40,031 bases of DNA from the NCBI RefSeq assembly GCF_014648775.1, contig NZ_BMRT01000018.1:1-40031 (forward strand). The letters run 5' to 3'. The notes under the pieces are model-generated. The model had not been told where the DNA came from. It did not search any database and saw nothing but the letters and a program-made list of their open reading frames with translations. Numbering within the stretch: position 1 is the stretch's first letter; each line of letters opens with the position of its first letter. The stretch is from Streptomyces abikoensis (GTDB taxonomy: Bacteria > Actinomycetota > Actinomycetes > Streptomycetales > Streptomycetaceae). Positions 15,700 to 24,500 of the stretch are shown here, one piece after another. A program made the position numbers and the translations under genes.

Positions 15700-15805
15700 G
15701 GACCAAGAGCCGGGGGGCCGAGGGCGGAGCCCAATCCAGCCCGTCCGGCGTTTGAGGACCGGGGGTCCGGGGGAGCCAAATCCAGCCCGTCCGGCGTTTG
15801 AGGAC
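15676..15805. repeat. Three copies of a dispersed Streptomyces repeat
   Basis: Copies at 15676-15703, 15732-15759 and 15778-15805 share the core AATCCAGCCCGTCCGGCG followed by TTTGAGGAC. Copies 2 and 3 are nearly identical and 46 bp apart. Copy 1 is diverged and forms the 3' end of lhgO. GGACC/GGTCC arms between copies could fold as hairpins. From memory this element is found in many Streptomyces intergenic regions. Confidence 0.8.
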
Positions 15806-15936
15806 ACGGGGGTCCGGGGGCGGAGCCCTCGGGAAACGGTGAAAGGGCGGGGCTGGGGCACCCTTCCCCCGTCGCGACGGCGATCGGCCACGGCGGCCGG
15901 CATCCGGCGGTGCCGAACCGACGGCACCGGCACCCG

Positions 15937-15985
15937 GCACCCCGCACCCCGCACCCCGCACCCCGCACCCCGCACCCCGCACCCC
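15937..15985. repeat. Seven perfect GCACCCC heptamers
   Basis: GCACCCC is repeated seven times without error, just past the end of the GH16 gene. A 7-bp unit this regular is prone to slippage. It is non-coding. The rest of the 15700-16001 gap holds only the dispersed repeats above. Confidence 0.95.
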
Positions 15986-16001
15986 GCAAAGCGACCAGCG
16001 C

Positions 16002-17024
16002 TCAGCGCCCGGCGCGCCCGTAAACCCGCACGTAGTCGACCAGCATCCGCGCCGGGAAGGGCGTCGACCGATCGGGCGGCCCGGGCCAGTCGCCACCCAC
16101 GGCGAGGTTGAGCAGCAGGTAGTGCGGGTGGTCGAAGACCCACTTCTGCCCGTGCTTGAGCTGCCCGGCGCAGGCGGTCCCGTACGGCTTGCCGTCGAGG
16201 TACCAGGTGAGCTTCCCGGGCGCCCAGTCGACGCGGTACGTGTGGAAGCCGTCGGCGAGGCTGCGCCCCCGGGCCAGGGTGGTGTGGTTCTCGATGCCCT
16301 GGGCCACGTACCCGGGCCCGTGGATGGTGCCGTGGACGGTGTTGGGCTGGCGGCCGAGGGCTTCCATGACGTCGATCTCGCCGTTGCCGGGCCAGGTGAC
16401 CTTGTCGACGTTGGCGCCGAGCATCCAGAAGGCGGGCCAGAGCCCCTGCCCCTTGGGGATCTTGATGCGGGCCTCGAAGCGGCCGTAGGCGCGGGCGAAC
16501 TTGCCCTTCGTCGTCAGCCGCGCCGAGGTGATGTCGCAGGGCCCGAAGCCGCACTTCTTCCCGCGCACCTCGTGCACCCGCTCGTGGCGGGCGGTGACGG
16601 CGAGGTTGCCGTGGCCGTCGAGGGAGACGTTGCCGGGCCGGTCCGTGTAGTACTGCCACTCGTGGTTGCCCCACTGGGGCTCGCCGCCCCGGTCGAAGGA
16701 CCATTTGGCCTGGTCGGGGCGGTGGCGGGCGGGGCCGCGGAACTCGTCGGACCAGACGAGGCGCCACTCGGGCCCGCGCGAGCCGTCGCCCTTGGGACTG
16801 CCGGCCTTGTGATCGGCGGCCTTGCGATCGGCGGCCTTGCGATCGGCGGCCGCAGGGCGGGCGTGGGCGGGGCGGGCGTGGGCAGCGGCGACGACGTGGC
16901 GGAGGCCGGCGATGCGGTCACGGGCCGCGTCACGGGCTACGTCACAGCCGCCGATCAGCACCGCGGCGGCGGCCAGCATCGCCACCGCTCCGGGAAACCG
17001 GCGGGTGAGGGGGCGCAGTCGCAT
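16002..17024 (-). CDS. GH16 endo-beta-glucanase-type lipoprotein
   Basis: This 340-residue exported glycoside hydrolase family 16 protein carries the catalytic motif NGEIDVMEALG (ExDxxE, with nucleophile and acid/base Glu). Other family features are WSDEFRG, WPAFWML and the C-terminal LLLNLAVGGDWPG. Such enzymes cut beta-1,3 or mixed-link glucans. The start at ATG 17024 has GGAG 8 nt upstream. It is followed by a lipoprotein signal (MLAAAAVLIGGC, acceptable lipobox IGGC), so the enzyme is likely tethered outside the membrane. A linker with AADRKAADRKAADHK repeats follows. The upstream in-frame codons in the long open frame are not used. It is transcribed away from trmB. The exact glucan cannot be told. 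Confidence 0.9.
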   Translation of the reverse strand: MRLRPLTRRFPGAVAMLAAAAVLIGGCDVARDAARDRIAGLRHVVAAAHARPAHARPAAADRKAADRKAADHKAGSPKGDGSRGPEWRLVWSDEFRGPARHRPDQAKWSFDRGGEPQWGNHEWQYYTDRPGNVSLDGHGNLAVTARHERVHEVRGKKCGFGPCDITSARLTTKGKFARAYGRFEARIKIPKGQGLWPAFWMLGANVDKVTWPGNGEIDVMEALGRQPNTVHGTIHGPGYVAQGIENHTTLARGRSLADGFHTYRVDWAPGKLTWYLDGKPYGTACAGQLKHGQKWVFDHPHYLLLNLAVGGDWPGPPDRSTPFPARMLVDYVRVYGRAGR

Positions 17025-17227
17025 GAGTGGTCTCCGTCTCACGCATTCGTGGCGGGCCGGGCGAGGAAGATCGTATGAGTGGGGCGAGCCGCCGCCGGGC
17101 CACCACGCGCGCCAGGAGCCACGGCCCACCGGATCGGCGGAAGGAAGCCCGTCCGCTTGACGATCAACGGCCCCCAGGACCTTGATCCGAACGCCTTCGC
17201 CGGCACCGCCCGTAGACTTGAGGAACT

Positions 17228-18091
17228 GTGCCCGAGAACCACGCTCCCACCACCGAAGCCACCGCCCCCGAGGCCCTTGGGGCCTCCGAGCCCCTTGAGG
17301 CCCGCGCGGCGGTACCGGCCCCTGCCGCACCCGCCTCCGCACCCGCCCGCACCCGCCGGGAGCCGATGTTCCCCGACGGCCCGGCGCCGGACCCCGCGGG
17401 CTCGCACCACGAGCGCCGCATCCGGTCCTTCCAGCCGCGCCGCAGCCGGGTCACGACCGGGCAGGGCGAGGCGCTGCGCCGGCTGTGGCCGAAGTGGGGC
17501 CTCGACATCGACGGCCTGAGCAAGCTGGACCTCGGCGAGCTGTTCGGCGACCCGGAGCTGCCGGTCGTCCTGGAGATCGGCTTCGGCATGGGCGAGGCCA
17601 CGGCCAAGATGGCGGCGGCCGACCCCGGCACCGGCATCCTCGCCTGCGACGTCCACACCCCGGGCCAGGGCAATCTGCTGAACCTGGCCGAGCAGAACGG
17701 CCTGGAGAACGTCCGGGTGGCCAACGGCGACGCGATCATCCTGCTCCGCGAGATGCTCGTCCCGGACGCCCTCGCCGGCCTCCGCGTCTACTTCCCGGAC
17801 CCGTGGCCGAAGAAGCGTCACCACAAGCGCCGGCTGATCCAGCCGGAGTTCCTGGCGCTCGCCGCGACGCGCATCGCGCCGGGCGGCCTGCTGCACTGCG
17901 CGACGGACTGGGAGCCGTACGCGGAGCAGATGCTGGAGGTCCTCAACTCCAGCCCGGACTTCGAGAACACCCAGCCCGACGGCGGCTACGCCCCGCGCCC
18001 GGAGTTCCGTCCGCTGACCCGCTTCGAGGGCCAGGGCCTGGACAAGGGCCACGTGGTCCACGACCTGCTGTTCCGCCGCCGCGCGGCGTAA
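17228..18091 (+). CDS. trmB: tRNA (guanine-N7-)-methyltransferase
   Basis: TrmB uses S-adenosylmethionine to methylate G46 of tRNA. The SAM-binding motif is EIGFGMGEAT (about residues 115-124), and the family signature is YFPDPWPKKRHHKRRL (about 192-207). The 287-residue chain has an unusually long N-terminal tail of about 60 Ala/Pro residues before the core, a common trait in Streptomyces. GTG 17228 has GAGGA 4-5 nt upstream and a TAGACT -10 (17213-17218) only 9 nt before it, so the leader must be extremely short. PrsW follows on the same strand after 82 nt containing a hairpin. I recall this as the SCO4111 equivalent. Confidence 0.93.
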   Translation: MPENHAPTTEATAPEALGASEPLEARAAVPAPAAPASAPARTRREPMFPDGPAPDPAGSHHERRIRSFQPRRSRVTTGQGEALRRLWPKWGLDIDGLSKLDLGELFGDPELPVVLEIGFGMGEATAKMAAADPGTGILACDVHTPGQGNLLNLAEQNGLENVRVANGDAIILLREMLVPDALAGLRVYFPDPWPKKRHHKRRLIQPEFLALAATRIAPGGLLHCATDWEPYAEQMLEVLNSSPDFENTQPDGGYAPRPEFRPLTRFEGQGLDKGHVVHDLLFRRRAA

Positions 18092-18118
18092 CGCGCGGCA
18101 CGTTCCGAGGGGCGGGTT

Positions 18119-18160
18119 CCAAGGGGCGGGAAAACCGTCACTGCGCTCTCCGCCCCTTGG
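18119..18160 (+). terminator. Hairpin between trmB and prsW
   Basis: CCAAGGGGCGG (18119-18129) pairs perfectly with CCGCCCCTTGG (18150-18160), with a 20-nt loop. It ends 13 nt before the prsW start and just ahead of its -10. It probably ends trmB transcription. The left arm is also part of a 14-bp direct repeat (TTCCxAGGGGCGGG). Confidence 0.65.
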
Positions 18161-18173
18161 TTAGGGTCAGGAC

Positions 18174-19583
18174 GTGCATGAGCCACCACCTCACCCTCAG
18201 CAGCAGCCGTACGCGCTACCCGTCCCCCCGGCCGCCGGGCACTACGCGCCCCGCCGGGCGCTGTGGGACACCCTCTGGGACAACAAGGCCGTGCGGATCG
18301 GAGCGGTGTTCCTGCTGCTCGCGCTCTGCGGCCTGATCATCCTGGCGCTGGTGCGCGAGCAGACGGGCACCGAGGGCTTCCTGGTGGGGCTGGGCCTGGC
18401 GGTGCTGCCGGTGCCGCTGCTCATAGCCGCGTTCCGCTGGATGGACCGCGTCGAGCCGAAGCCGTGGAAGAGCCTGATATTCGCCTTCGCCTGGGGCGCG
18501 TGCGCGGCGACGCTGGTGGCCATCCTGGCGAACGGCTACGCCACCAAGTGGCTGCTGACGACGGTCGCGGGCGCGCAGCGCGAGGACGCGGCGGGCTGGG
18601 GCGCGACGTTCGTGGCGCCGGTGGTGGAGGAAAGCGCCAAGGCAGCGGCGATCCTTCTCCTCTACCTCTTCAGGAGGCGGGACTTCAACGGCATAGTCGA
18701 CGGCGTCGTGGTCGCCGGGATCACCGCCACGGGCTTCGCCTTCACCGAGAACATCCTCTACCTCGGCAACGCCTTCGCCAACGACCAGAGCTTCGGCTAC
18801 GAGGGCCTGCGCTCGACGACCGCCGCCACGTTCTTCGTCCGGGTGCTGATGTCGCCGTTCGCGCACCCGCTCTTCACGTCGATGACGGGCCTGGGCTTCG
18901 GCCTGGCGGCCACGCTGGCACCGCGCCGCCGCCTCCTCCGCTGGCTGATCCCCATAGGGGCCCTCCTCACCGCCATGCTCCTGCACGGCCTGTGGAACGG
19001 CTCGGCGACCCTGCCGGGCGCGGGCTTCCTGGCCGTCTACGCCCTGTTCATGGTGCCGGTCTTCGCCCTGCTGACGTGGCTCACCATCTGGTCCCGCCAG
19101 AACGAGCTCCGCACGATCCAGACCCACCTCCCCGCCTACCAGTCCGCCGGCTGGCTCACCCCACCCGAACCCCACGCCCTCTCCTCGATGCGCGCGCGAG
19201 GCATAGCCCGAGACCTGGCCCGCCGCCACGGCGGCCCGACAGCGGCCCGCATCGTCGCGGAGTACATCTCCTACGCCACATCCCTCGCCTTCCTCCGCCA
19301 CCGAGCCCTCCGAGGCACCCCGGACCCCGCCTTCGCCGCGAGGGAAGCGGAACTGCTCCACCACTTGTGGCAACGCCGAGAGGTAGCCCAGCCGGCGTTG
19401 GCGGGGGCGGTGGCGGGCGTGACGCCCGCGCAGCCATTCACGCCTGGGACGCCCTACGGCCCCCCGGCACCGGGCTGGGCCCCACCGGTACCGGGCATCC
19501 CGGCCCAGGGCTGGGGCGCGCCTACGCCCCCGGGGCCAACCCCGAGCCCGGCGTGGGGGCAGGCACCGGGGCAGCACCGCTGA
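18174..19583 (+). CDS. PrsW-family intramembrane metalloprotease
   Basis: This 469-residue polytopic membrane protein carries the PrsW protease motifs VVEESAKA (EExxK), GFAFTENILY (FxxxEN), HPLFTSMTG and LHGLWN. These metal-binding motifs lie in predicted transmembrane helices. In Bacillus PrsW cuts the anti-sigma factor RsiW, but the substrate here is unknown, and the sensor-type sigma protein at 7410 is only one possibility. The N-terminus is Pro/Gln-rich, and the C-terminus is a long cytosolic Pro/Gly/Ala tail. The GTG at 18174 follows TAGGGT (18162-18167) by 6 nt with no Shine-Dalgarno, so translation is probably leaderless. It is the last gene before the atypical island. Confidence 0.9.
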   Translation: MHEPPPHPQQQPYALPVPPAAGHYAPRRALWDTLWDNKAVRIGAVFLLLALCGLIILALVREQTGTEGFLVGLGLAVLPVPLLIAAFRWMDRVEPKPWKSLIFAFAWGACAATLVAILANGYATKWLLTTVAGAQREDAAGWGATFVAPVVEESAKAAAILLLYLFRRRDFNGIVDGVVVAGITATGFAFTENILYLGNAFANDQSFGYEGLRSTTAATFFVRVLMSPFAHPLFTSMTGLGFGLAATLAPRRRLLRWLIPIGALLTAMLLHGLWNGSATLPGAGFLAVYALFMVPVFALLTWLTIWSRQNELRTIQTHLPAYQSAGWLTPPEPHALSSMRARGIARDLARRHGGPTAARIVAEYISYATSLAFLRHRALRGTPDPAFAAREAELLHHLWQRREVAQPALAGAVAGVTPAQPFTPGTPYGPPAPGWAPPVPGIPAQGWGAPTPPGPTPSPAWGQAPGQHR

Positions 19584-19602
19584 GGAGGCGCGACGGGCGG
19601 GC

Positions 19603-19674
19603 AGGTGGCCCGCCCCCGCGCATGCCAGCGCAAACCTCCCCACTGAAGCCCAGCCCATAAGGATCAGCGCTGAC
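19603..19674 (+). repeat. 72-bp direct repeat, left copy
   Basis: This copy aligns without gaps to 20226-20297, with 61 of 72 bases identical by my count. The conserved core includes CAGCGCAAACCTC and TCAGCGCTG. It begins 20 bp after the prsW stop and is non-coding. Weak similarity continues a few bases past it. Confidence 0.9.
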
Positions 19675-19807
19675 ACCAGCACCCATCGGGCAGCGCTCGT
19701 CTCGTGGGTCAAGTCAGTCAGGTGCGGATGCATTGGGCTCTGCCCGCCAGCGCAAGATCTTTCCCTTGCACCCGCTGAGATCCATGAACCGCCGGCAGAA
19801 TGACAAC

Positions 19808-20248
19808 GTGCCCGTCATGCCCTCCTCACCCGGCGTCTCCGCCCGCATGAGCCGTCAGGCCAGCCGGGATACCACTCCTGAACTGGCCGTGCGGCGGCTG
19901 CTCCACGGTGCGGGGCACCGCTACCGTCTGCACCGCCCGGTCCCGGGCCTTCCTCGGCGGACGATCGACATCGCCTTTCCCGGGCCCAGGATCGCCGTCT
20001 TCCTCGATGGATGCTTCTGGCACGGCTGTCCACAACACGCCACCAGTCCAAAGGCCAACGCCGAATGGTGGCGTCAGAAGCTCGACCGCAACATGGCCCG
20101 TGATCAGGAGACGACAGACCGACTGGTCGAGGCCGGGTGGACCGTCCTCCGCTTCTGGGAGCACGAGAACCCTGCCGACGTCGCCACCGACATCGCGGCG
20201 GCCGTCGTCGACTTGAAGTTCGGCCAGGCGGCCCGCCCTCTCGCATGA
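19808..20248 (+). CDS. vsr: Very short patch repair (Vsr-type) endonuclease
   Basis: This 146-residue endonuclease of the Vsr family nicks DNA 5' of T:G mismatches made by deamination of 5-methylcytosine. Visible signatures are TTPELAVRRLLHGAGHRYRL, the catalytic region RRTIDIAF with its Asp, the zinc-site block FLDGCFWHGCPQH, NAEWWRQKLDRN and VLRFWEHE. I choose GTG 19808, which gives the usual family length. A CAGAAT -10 ends 6 nt before it, so it is probably leaderless. The longer frame from 19733 has no support. No cytosine methyltransferase, the normal partner, is in the window, which favours a role in a defence cassette. Its 3' end lies inside the right copy of the 72-bp direct repeat. 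Base composition is lower in GC than the genes to the left. Confidence 0.9.
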   Translation: MPVMPSSPGVSARMSRQASRDTTPELAVRRLLHGAGHRYRLHRPVPGLPRRTIDIAFPGPRIAVFLDGCFWHGCPQHATSPKANAEWWRQKLDRNMARDQETTDRLVEAGWTVLRFWEHENPADVATDIAAAVVDLKFGQAARPLA

Positions 20249-20297
20249 CAGCGCAAACCTCGCCGCTGAGGCCCAGGCCATGAGGGTCAGCGCTGTC
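20226..20297 (+). repeat. 72-bp direct repeat, right copy
   Basis: This is the second copy of the repeat at 19603-19674, offset by 623 bp. It covers the last codons and stop of vsr and then non-coding sequence. The pair brackets the vsr gene exactly, as expected from a duplication or an insertion boundary. Confidence 0.9.
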
Positions 20298-20330
20298 GCG
20301 AAGCATCCATACCTCGCAGGATCGTTTCTC

Positions 20331-21410
20331 TCAGTCGACCAGCCCCCACGCAGCAGCCAGCGGCGAGCCTGTCCAGCCTTCCGGAGTCCTCCAGACCGAG
20401 GCGATCTTCAGCGCTTCCAAATAGGACATGTATCCCTTGATGTCCTCGCTGAACAGCGCAAGGAGGTGCGGCTTCGGCGCCTGTTCGTACCAGAAGTGGC
20501 TGTACTCAAAGAGCTGACCCACAGCCTCGCGCACGGCCGTGGTCGGGTTATGCCGCTTGATGGCCTTGGCCTCTACCAGCCACTCAACCCCGTCCCGGCG
20601 GAGGATCAGGTCCTTGGGGTGCTGCTTCTTCGTGATCGGCACAAACCCACGCCCTTCGACGTAGTGCCCGAACTGCTCGATCAGCGCCTCATGGCTACGC
20701 GACTTCACGATCGTCTTCTCAGCGATGTGGGTGATGTAGTCGCTGCTGCCCTTGGGCTCGAAGCCCTCAAGCCCCTTGTATTCGACGTGCTTCGTCGGCA
20801 CGTAACCCACCGCAAGCCCCTCAGACTCCTGCTTAGGCAAGAGCTTGACGTCAGTTGCGGCCCGCAGGATCTCTACGGCGTGCCATAGGTCTTCACGCAA
20901 GACATGCTCGCTCGGCAGGGAGCCGATCTCATAGCGTCGTGCGACGACGCTGCCTGCCTCATAGGCCCGCGGTCGATCCGCCTTACTGTTGAACACCGGG
21001 CTACTTGCCCAATCAGTTACGAGTTCAGGCGGGAGCCCACCAAACAGCGCCTTCCCTCGGGTGCCGAGGTAGTCACGAAGCTTCTTCCCCTCGCCGTACT
21101 TGCCTGTGAGTCGCGTTACGCCCTGCTGAAGCGTGAGCGTCACAGACTTGAGATCAGCAGCGAAGATGTAGGCCAGGTAGAGGCCTTCCTTAGGGTCATC
21201 GGTGATGTCTGGATCAAACACACCAATCCATGGCGTGAGCGCGGCGCTGCCCTTCCCCCCGTACCCCTGCGCCTTACAGCTACCCGGGACGGCTTGCTCA
21301 ATCAGCGAAGGCACCTGGCGCAGAAGGTCCTGGGCATAGACCCCTCCCCCAGTCCCAAGTTGCTGGTCGTAGGTTCCGGCTATCTCTTCGAGCAGATCAC
21401 AGATATCCAT
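20331..21410 (-). CDS. McrB-N (DUF3578) and PD-(D/E)XK nuclease-like protein
   Basis: This 359-residue protein has no close family that I can name with certainty. The first half (about 20-185) resembles the DUF3578/MrcB N-terminal domain (GLYLAYIFAADLKSVTLTLQ, then an RLTGKYGEGKKLRDYLG segment), which recognises DNA in type IV restriction proteins. The second half has a restriction-nuclease-like core: KDLILRRDGVEWLVEAKAIK (Asp, then ExK) and AVGQLFEYSHF. No GTPase or ATPase motif is present, so it is not a full McrB. The likely role is modification-dependent DNA cleavage with the helicase encoded divergently. ATG 21410 follows TAGTGT (complement of 21417-21422) by 6 nt, which implies leaderless translation. 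Confidence 0.7.
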   Translation of the reverse strand: MDICDLLEEIAGTYDQQLGTGGGVYAQDLLRQVPSLIEQAVPGSCKAQGYGGKGSAALTPWIGVFDPDITDDPKEGLYLAYIFAADLKSVTLTLQQGVTRLTGKYGEGKKLRDYLGTRGKALFGGLPPELVTDWASSPVFNSKADRPRAYEAGSVVARRYEIGSLPSEHVLREDLWHAVEILRAATDVKLLPKQESEGLAVGYVPTKHVEYKGLEGFEPKGSSDYITHIAEKTIVKSRSHEALIEQFGHYVEGRGFVPITKKQHPKDLILRRDGVEWLVEAKAIKRHNPTTAVREAVGQLFEYSHFWYEQAPKPHLLALFSEDIKGYMSYLEALKIASVWRTPEGWTGSPLAAAWGLVD

Positions 21411-21416
21411 GACCGG

Positions 21417-21445
21417 ACACTAACCAGGGGCGATCAATTCCTGTC
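21417..21445 (-). promoter_or_regulatory. Promoter of the McrB-N nuclease gene
   Basis: On the complement, TGACAG and TAGTGT (21417-21422) are spaced by about 18 nt, a classical housekeeping promoter. The -10 ends 6 nt before the ATG, so the mRNA should begin at or next to the start codon. Confidence 0.5.
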
Positions 21446-21512
21446 ACCCATGGGCAACTTTCAGACATGCCTAGACATGGATGCCCATGCCGCGAGTTGC
21501 CGCCCCGGCCCG

Positions 21513-21535
21513 CTGTCACACCCCGCTGGTAGAAC
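21513..21535 (+). promoter_or_regulatory. TGTCA-type promoter of the PLD-helicase gene
   Basis: CTGTCACAC (21513-21521), 8 nt, then TAGAAC (21530-21535). The TGTCA core and exact 8-nt gap match the PafBC DNA-damage promoter pattern, while the GTG and last -10 base differ. A short CCCCA/TGGGG hairpin lies between it and the ribosome binding site. Confidence 0.45.
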
Positions 21536-21569
21536 ATCCCCATCAGTTGGGGAGACGAGGGGGCCATCA

Positions 21570-24500
21570 ATGAGCGAGCGCTTCAGCAGCCAAGCAACGC
21601 CGGTGCCAGGCTTGTACGAGGAGCTGATCACCTCGCGCCTCGAAGGGCATCTACAGGAGCTCGAAGCAACCGGCTGGCAGTCCACAGCCCAGCCGGTTGG
21701 TGAGCACTCCTCTCCCCACGTCTTGGCCCGCCACATCGCCCAGACCGTCCACCGCATCCTTGCTTCGCTGCCCGCGTCCGAGCAGGTCTTGGCTGCCAAC
21801 CACATCCTCGAGTCCATGAGCAGCCTCGATGGAGCCAAGCAGTGGATTGAGATTGTTGCGGACGGGCCACGCCAGCTGCTTGCCATCGCTGAGCAGGAAG
21901 CACCCGGCGCCTACAGCATCCGTCCCGCCACGCCCCTGTCAGACACGGCGCTGCTCACCAACTCGCCCGAAGACCCCAACCTCGGCTACGAGCTACGAGC
22001 CGAGCTCGCCACTGCAGACCGCATCGACCTGCTCTGCGCGTTCGTGAAGTGGCATGGTCTGCGCGTACTCGAAGATTCCCTCAAGGGAGCGGCTGCCCGT
22101 GGCGTGCCCATCCGCGTCATCACCACCACTTACATCGGGGCCACCGAGCGAAAAGCGCTAGACCGGCTGGTCAAGGACTTCAATGCAGAGGTCAAGGTCA
22201 ACTACGAGCTGCGGTCCACTCGTTTGCATGCGAAGGCCTGGCTCATCCGCCGCCACAGCGGCTACGACACCGCCTACGTGGGCAGTTCCAATCTCTCGCG
22301 GGCGGCTCTCCTCGACGGCCTGGAATGGAACGTTCGTCTGTCGTCTGTAGCAACTCCTGCGGTTCTCAAGAAGTTCGAGGCCACCTTCGATGCGTACTGG
22401 AGCGACGCAGCGTTCGAGTCGTACGACCCCGAGAAGGACGGCGACCGGCTTGACGAAGCGCTCCTGCAAGCGGGCGGTAAGGGGGGAAGCGGCAGGCCTA
22501 CCATCAGCCTCTCGGGGCTTGAGGTGCGTCCGTACCCCCACCAGAAGGACATGCTGGAACGACTCCAGGTTGAACGCGATGTCCACGGCCGTCACCGCAA
22601 CCTCCTCGTCGCAGCGACGGGTACCGGCAAGACCGTGATGGCAGCCCTCGACTACCGAGCGCTGCGGGCGAAGCTCCAAAACCGCGACCTCAAGCTTCTC
22701 TTCGTCGCCCACCGCAAAGAGATCCTTAAGCAGTCCATCCTCACGTACCAGCACGTGCTGAACGACGCGAACTTCGGTGAACTGCTGGTGGGCGGCGAGG
22801 TCCCGGAGGGCTGGACGCATGTCTTCGCTAGCGTCCAGTCCCTGAACGCCCGCTCGCTCGAGCGCTTTGCCCCTGACCACTTCGACGTGATCGTCATTGA
22901 TGAGTTCCACCACGGCGTCTCACCGACCTACCGGCGCATCATTGATCACTTCAAGCCGGCCGAGCTCCTTGGCCTGACTGCCACGCCTGAGCGCATGGAC
23001 GGGCAGAACGTCCAAGATAAGTTCTTCGACGGTCGTATCGCTGCCGAGATGCGTCTGTGGGAAGCCCTGGAGAACGACCTCCTCAGCCCCTTCCACTACT
23101 TCGGCATCGCTGACAGCGTGGACCTGGAGGGCCTGACGTGGAAGCGTGGCGCCTACGACACCGGTGAGCTGGACAAACTGTTCACTGGGAACCACGCCCG
23201 AGCCCGCCTGGTCGTCAAGGCCGTGCAGGACAAGGTGACCGATCCGGGCACAATGCGGGCTCTGGGCTTCTGCGTATCCGTCGCGCACGCCCGCTTCATG
23301 GCTGAGTTCTTTCAACAGGTCGGGCTGAACGCCATGGCTCTCGACGCCTCTACTCCCGCGACAGAGCGCGCACAAGCCCTAACTGATTTGCGTGAGGGAA
23401 AGATCCAGGTCCTCTTCTCTGTCGACCTGTTCAACGAGGGGCTGGACATCCCAGACGTGGACACCCTTCTTCTGCTCCGGCCGACCTCGAGCGCCACCGT
23501 CTTCCTTCAGCAACTCGGTCGCGGTCTTCGGCGCACCCCTGAAAAGGCTGTGCTCACTGTCCTGGACTTCATCGGGCAGCATCGCAAGGAGTTCCGCTTC
23601 GAGGAACAGTTCCGAGCGCTCACTAACCTCACCCGCAAGCGCCTGGTCGACAACATGGAGCAGGACTTTCCGCTGCTCCCGTCCGGGTGCCAGATTGTGC
23701 TCGACAGGAAGTCCAAGAAGCGGATTCTTGAAAACATCAAGAATCAGATCGGGGTCAATGTCACACAGCTGACTCGCGAAGTCACTGCCTACGCAGAACC
23801 GAGGCTCTCTGACTATCTCCGTGAGAGCCAGCGGGAGCTTAAGGAGCTCTACCGCGCCAGTAACTCCTGGACACGCCTGCTACGCCGGGCCCATCTTCTT
23901 CCCGAGGTTGGACCGGCTGGCGAAGAGGCCCTGCTCAAGCGCGTCTCTGCCTTCCTCCACGTCGATGACCCTGCCCGCGTGGCCGCCTACTGCCGCATGC
24001 TGGAGGACGACGCTCCTGCCTATGAAACCCTCGACCAGGTGGGCCAGGCATACGCGCGGATGCTCTTCTTCTCCCTGTGGCCGCTTGGCGGAGGCTTCGC
24101 CTCATACGACGAGGGCTTCCATGCACTGGCTGAGCAGGTCGACTTCCGCAGCGAACTCCGACAGGTGCTGAGTTACAACCTGGCACACACAGAGCACCTT
24201 CCTGTGCAGCTGGTGGGAGCGCATGCCAGCATCCCACTCACGGTCCACGCCTCCTACAGCAGGGAGGAAATCCTGCCTGCGCTCGGTCAAGCGAGCGTGG
24301 GCGGGTTCCTTCCCGGACACTTCCGTGAGGGCGTGAAGTGGTGTGAGAGCGCAAAGATTGACGCGCTCCTCATCACCCTCGAAAAGGACGAGAAGGACTT
24401 CTCCCCGGAGACCCGGTACAAGGACTACGCACGGAGTCCTGAGCTCTTCCACTGGGAATCTCAGAACCAGACCTCCAGTACCTCACCCACTGGCATGCGC

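Noticed and set aside
15937..15985. Heptamer array as a CRISPR-like element
   Set aside because: There are no spacers. It is a simple tandem repeat.
19661..19715. CAGCGCTG palindromes as an attachment site core
   Set aside because: The 8-mer is short and GC-rich, and no integrase gene or tRNA lies nearby to support site-specific integration.
19733..19807. Longer N-terminus for Vsr from 19733
   Set aside because: No ribosome binding site, and the extra residues are not part of the Vsr fold. The -10 at 19796-19801 fits a start at 19808.
20026..20034. DnaA-box-like CTGTCCACA
   Set aside because: It lies inside vsr and encodes the conserved GCPQ motif, so the sequence is explained by the protein.
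20904..21569. Longer N-terminus for the PLD-helicase from 20904
   Set aside because: It would overlap the oppositely oriented nuclease gene by 500 bp and lie upstream of the helicase promoter. ATG 21570 has a ribosome binding site.
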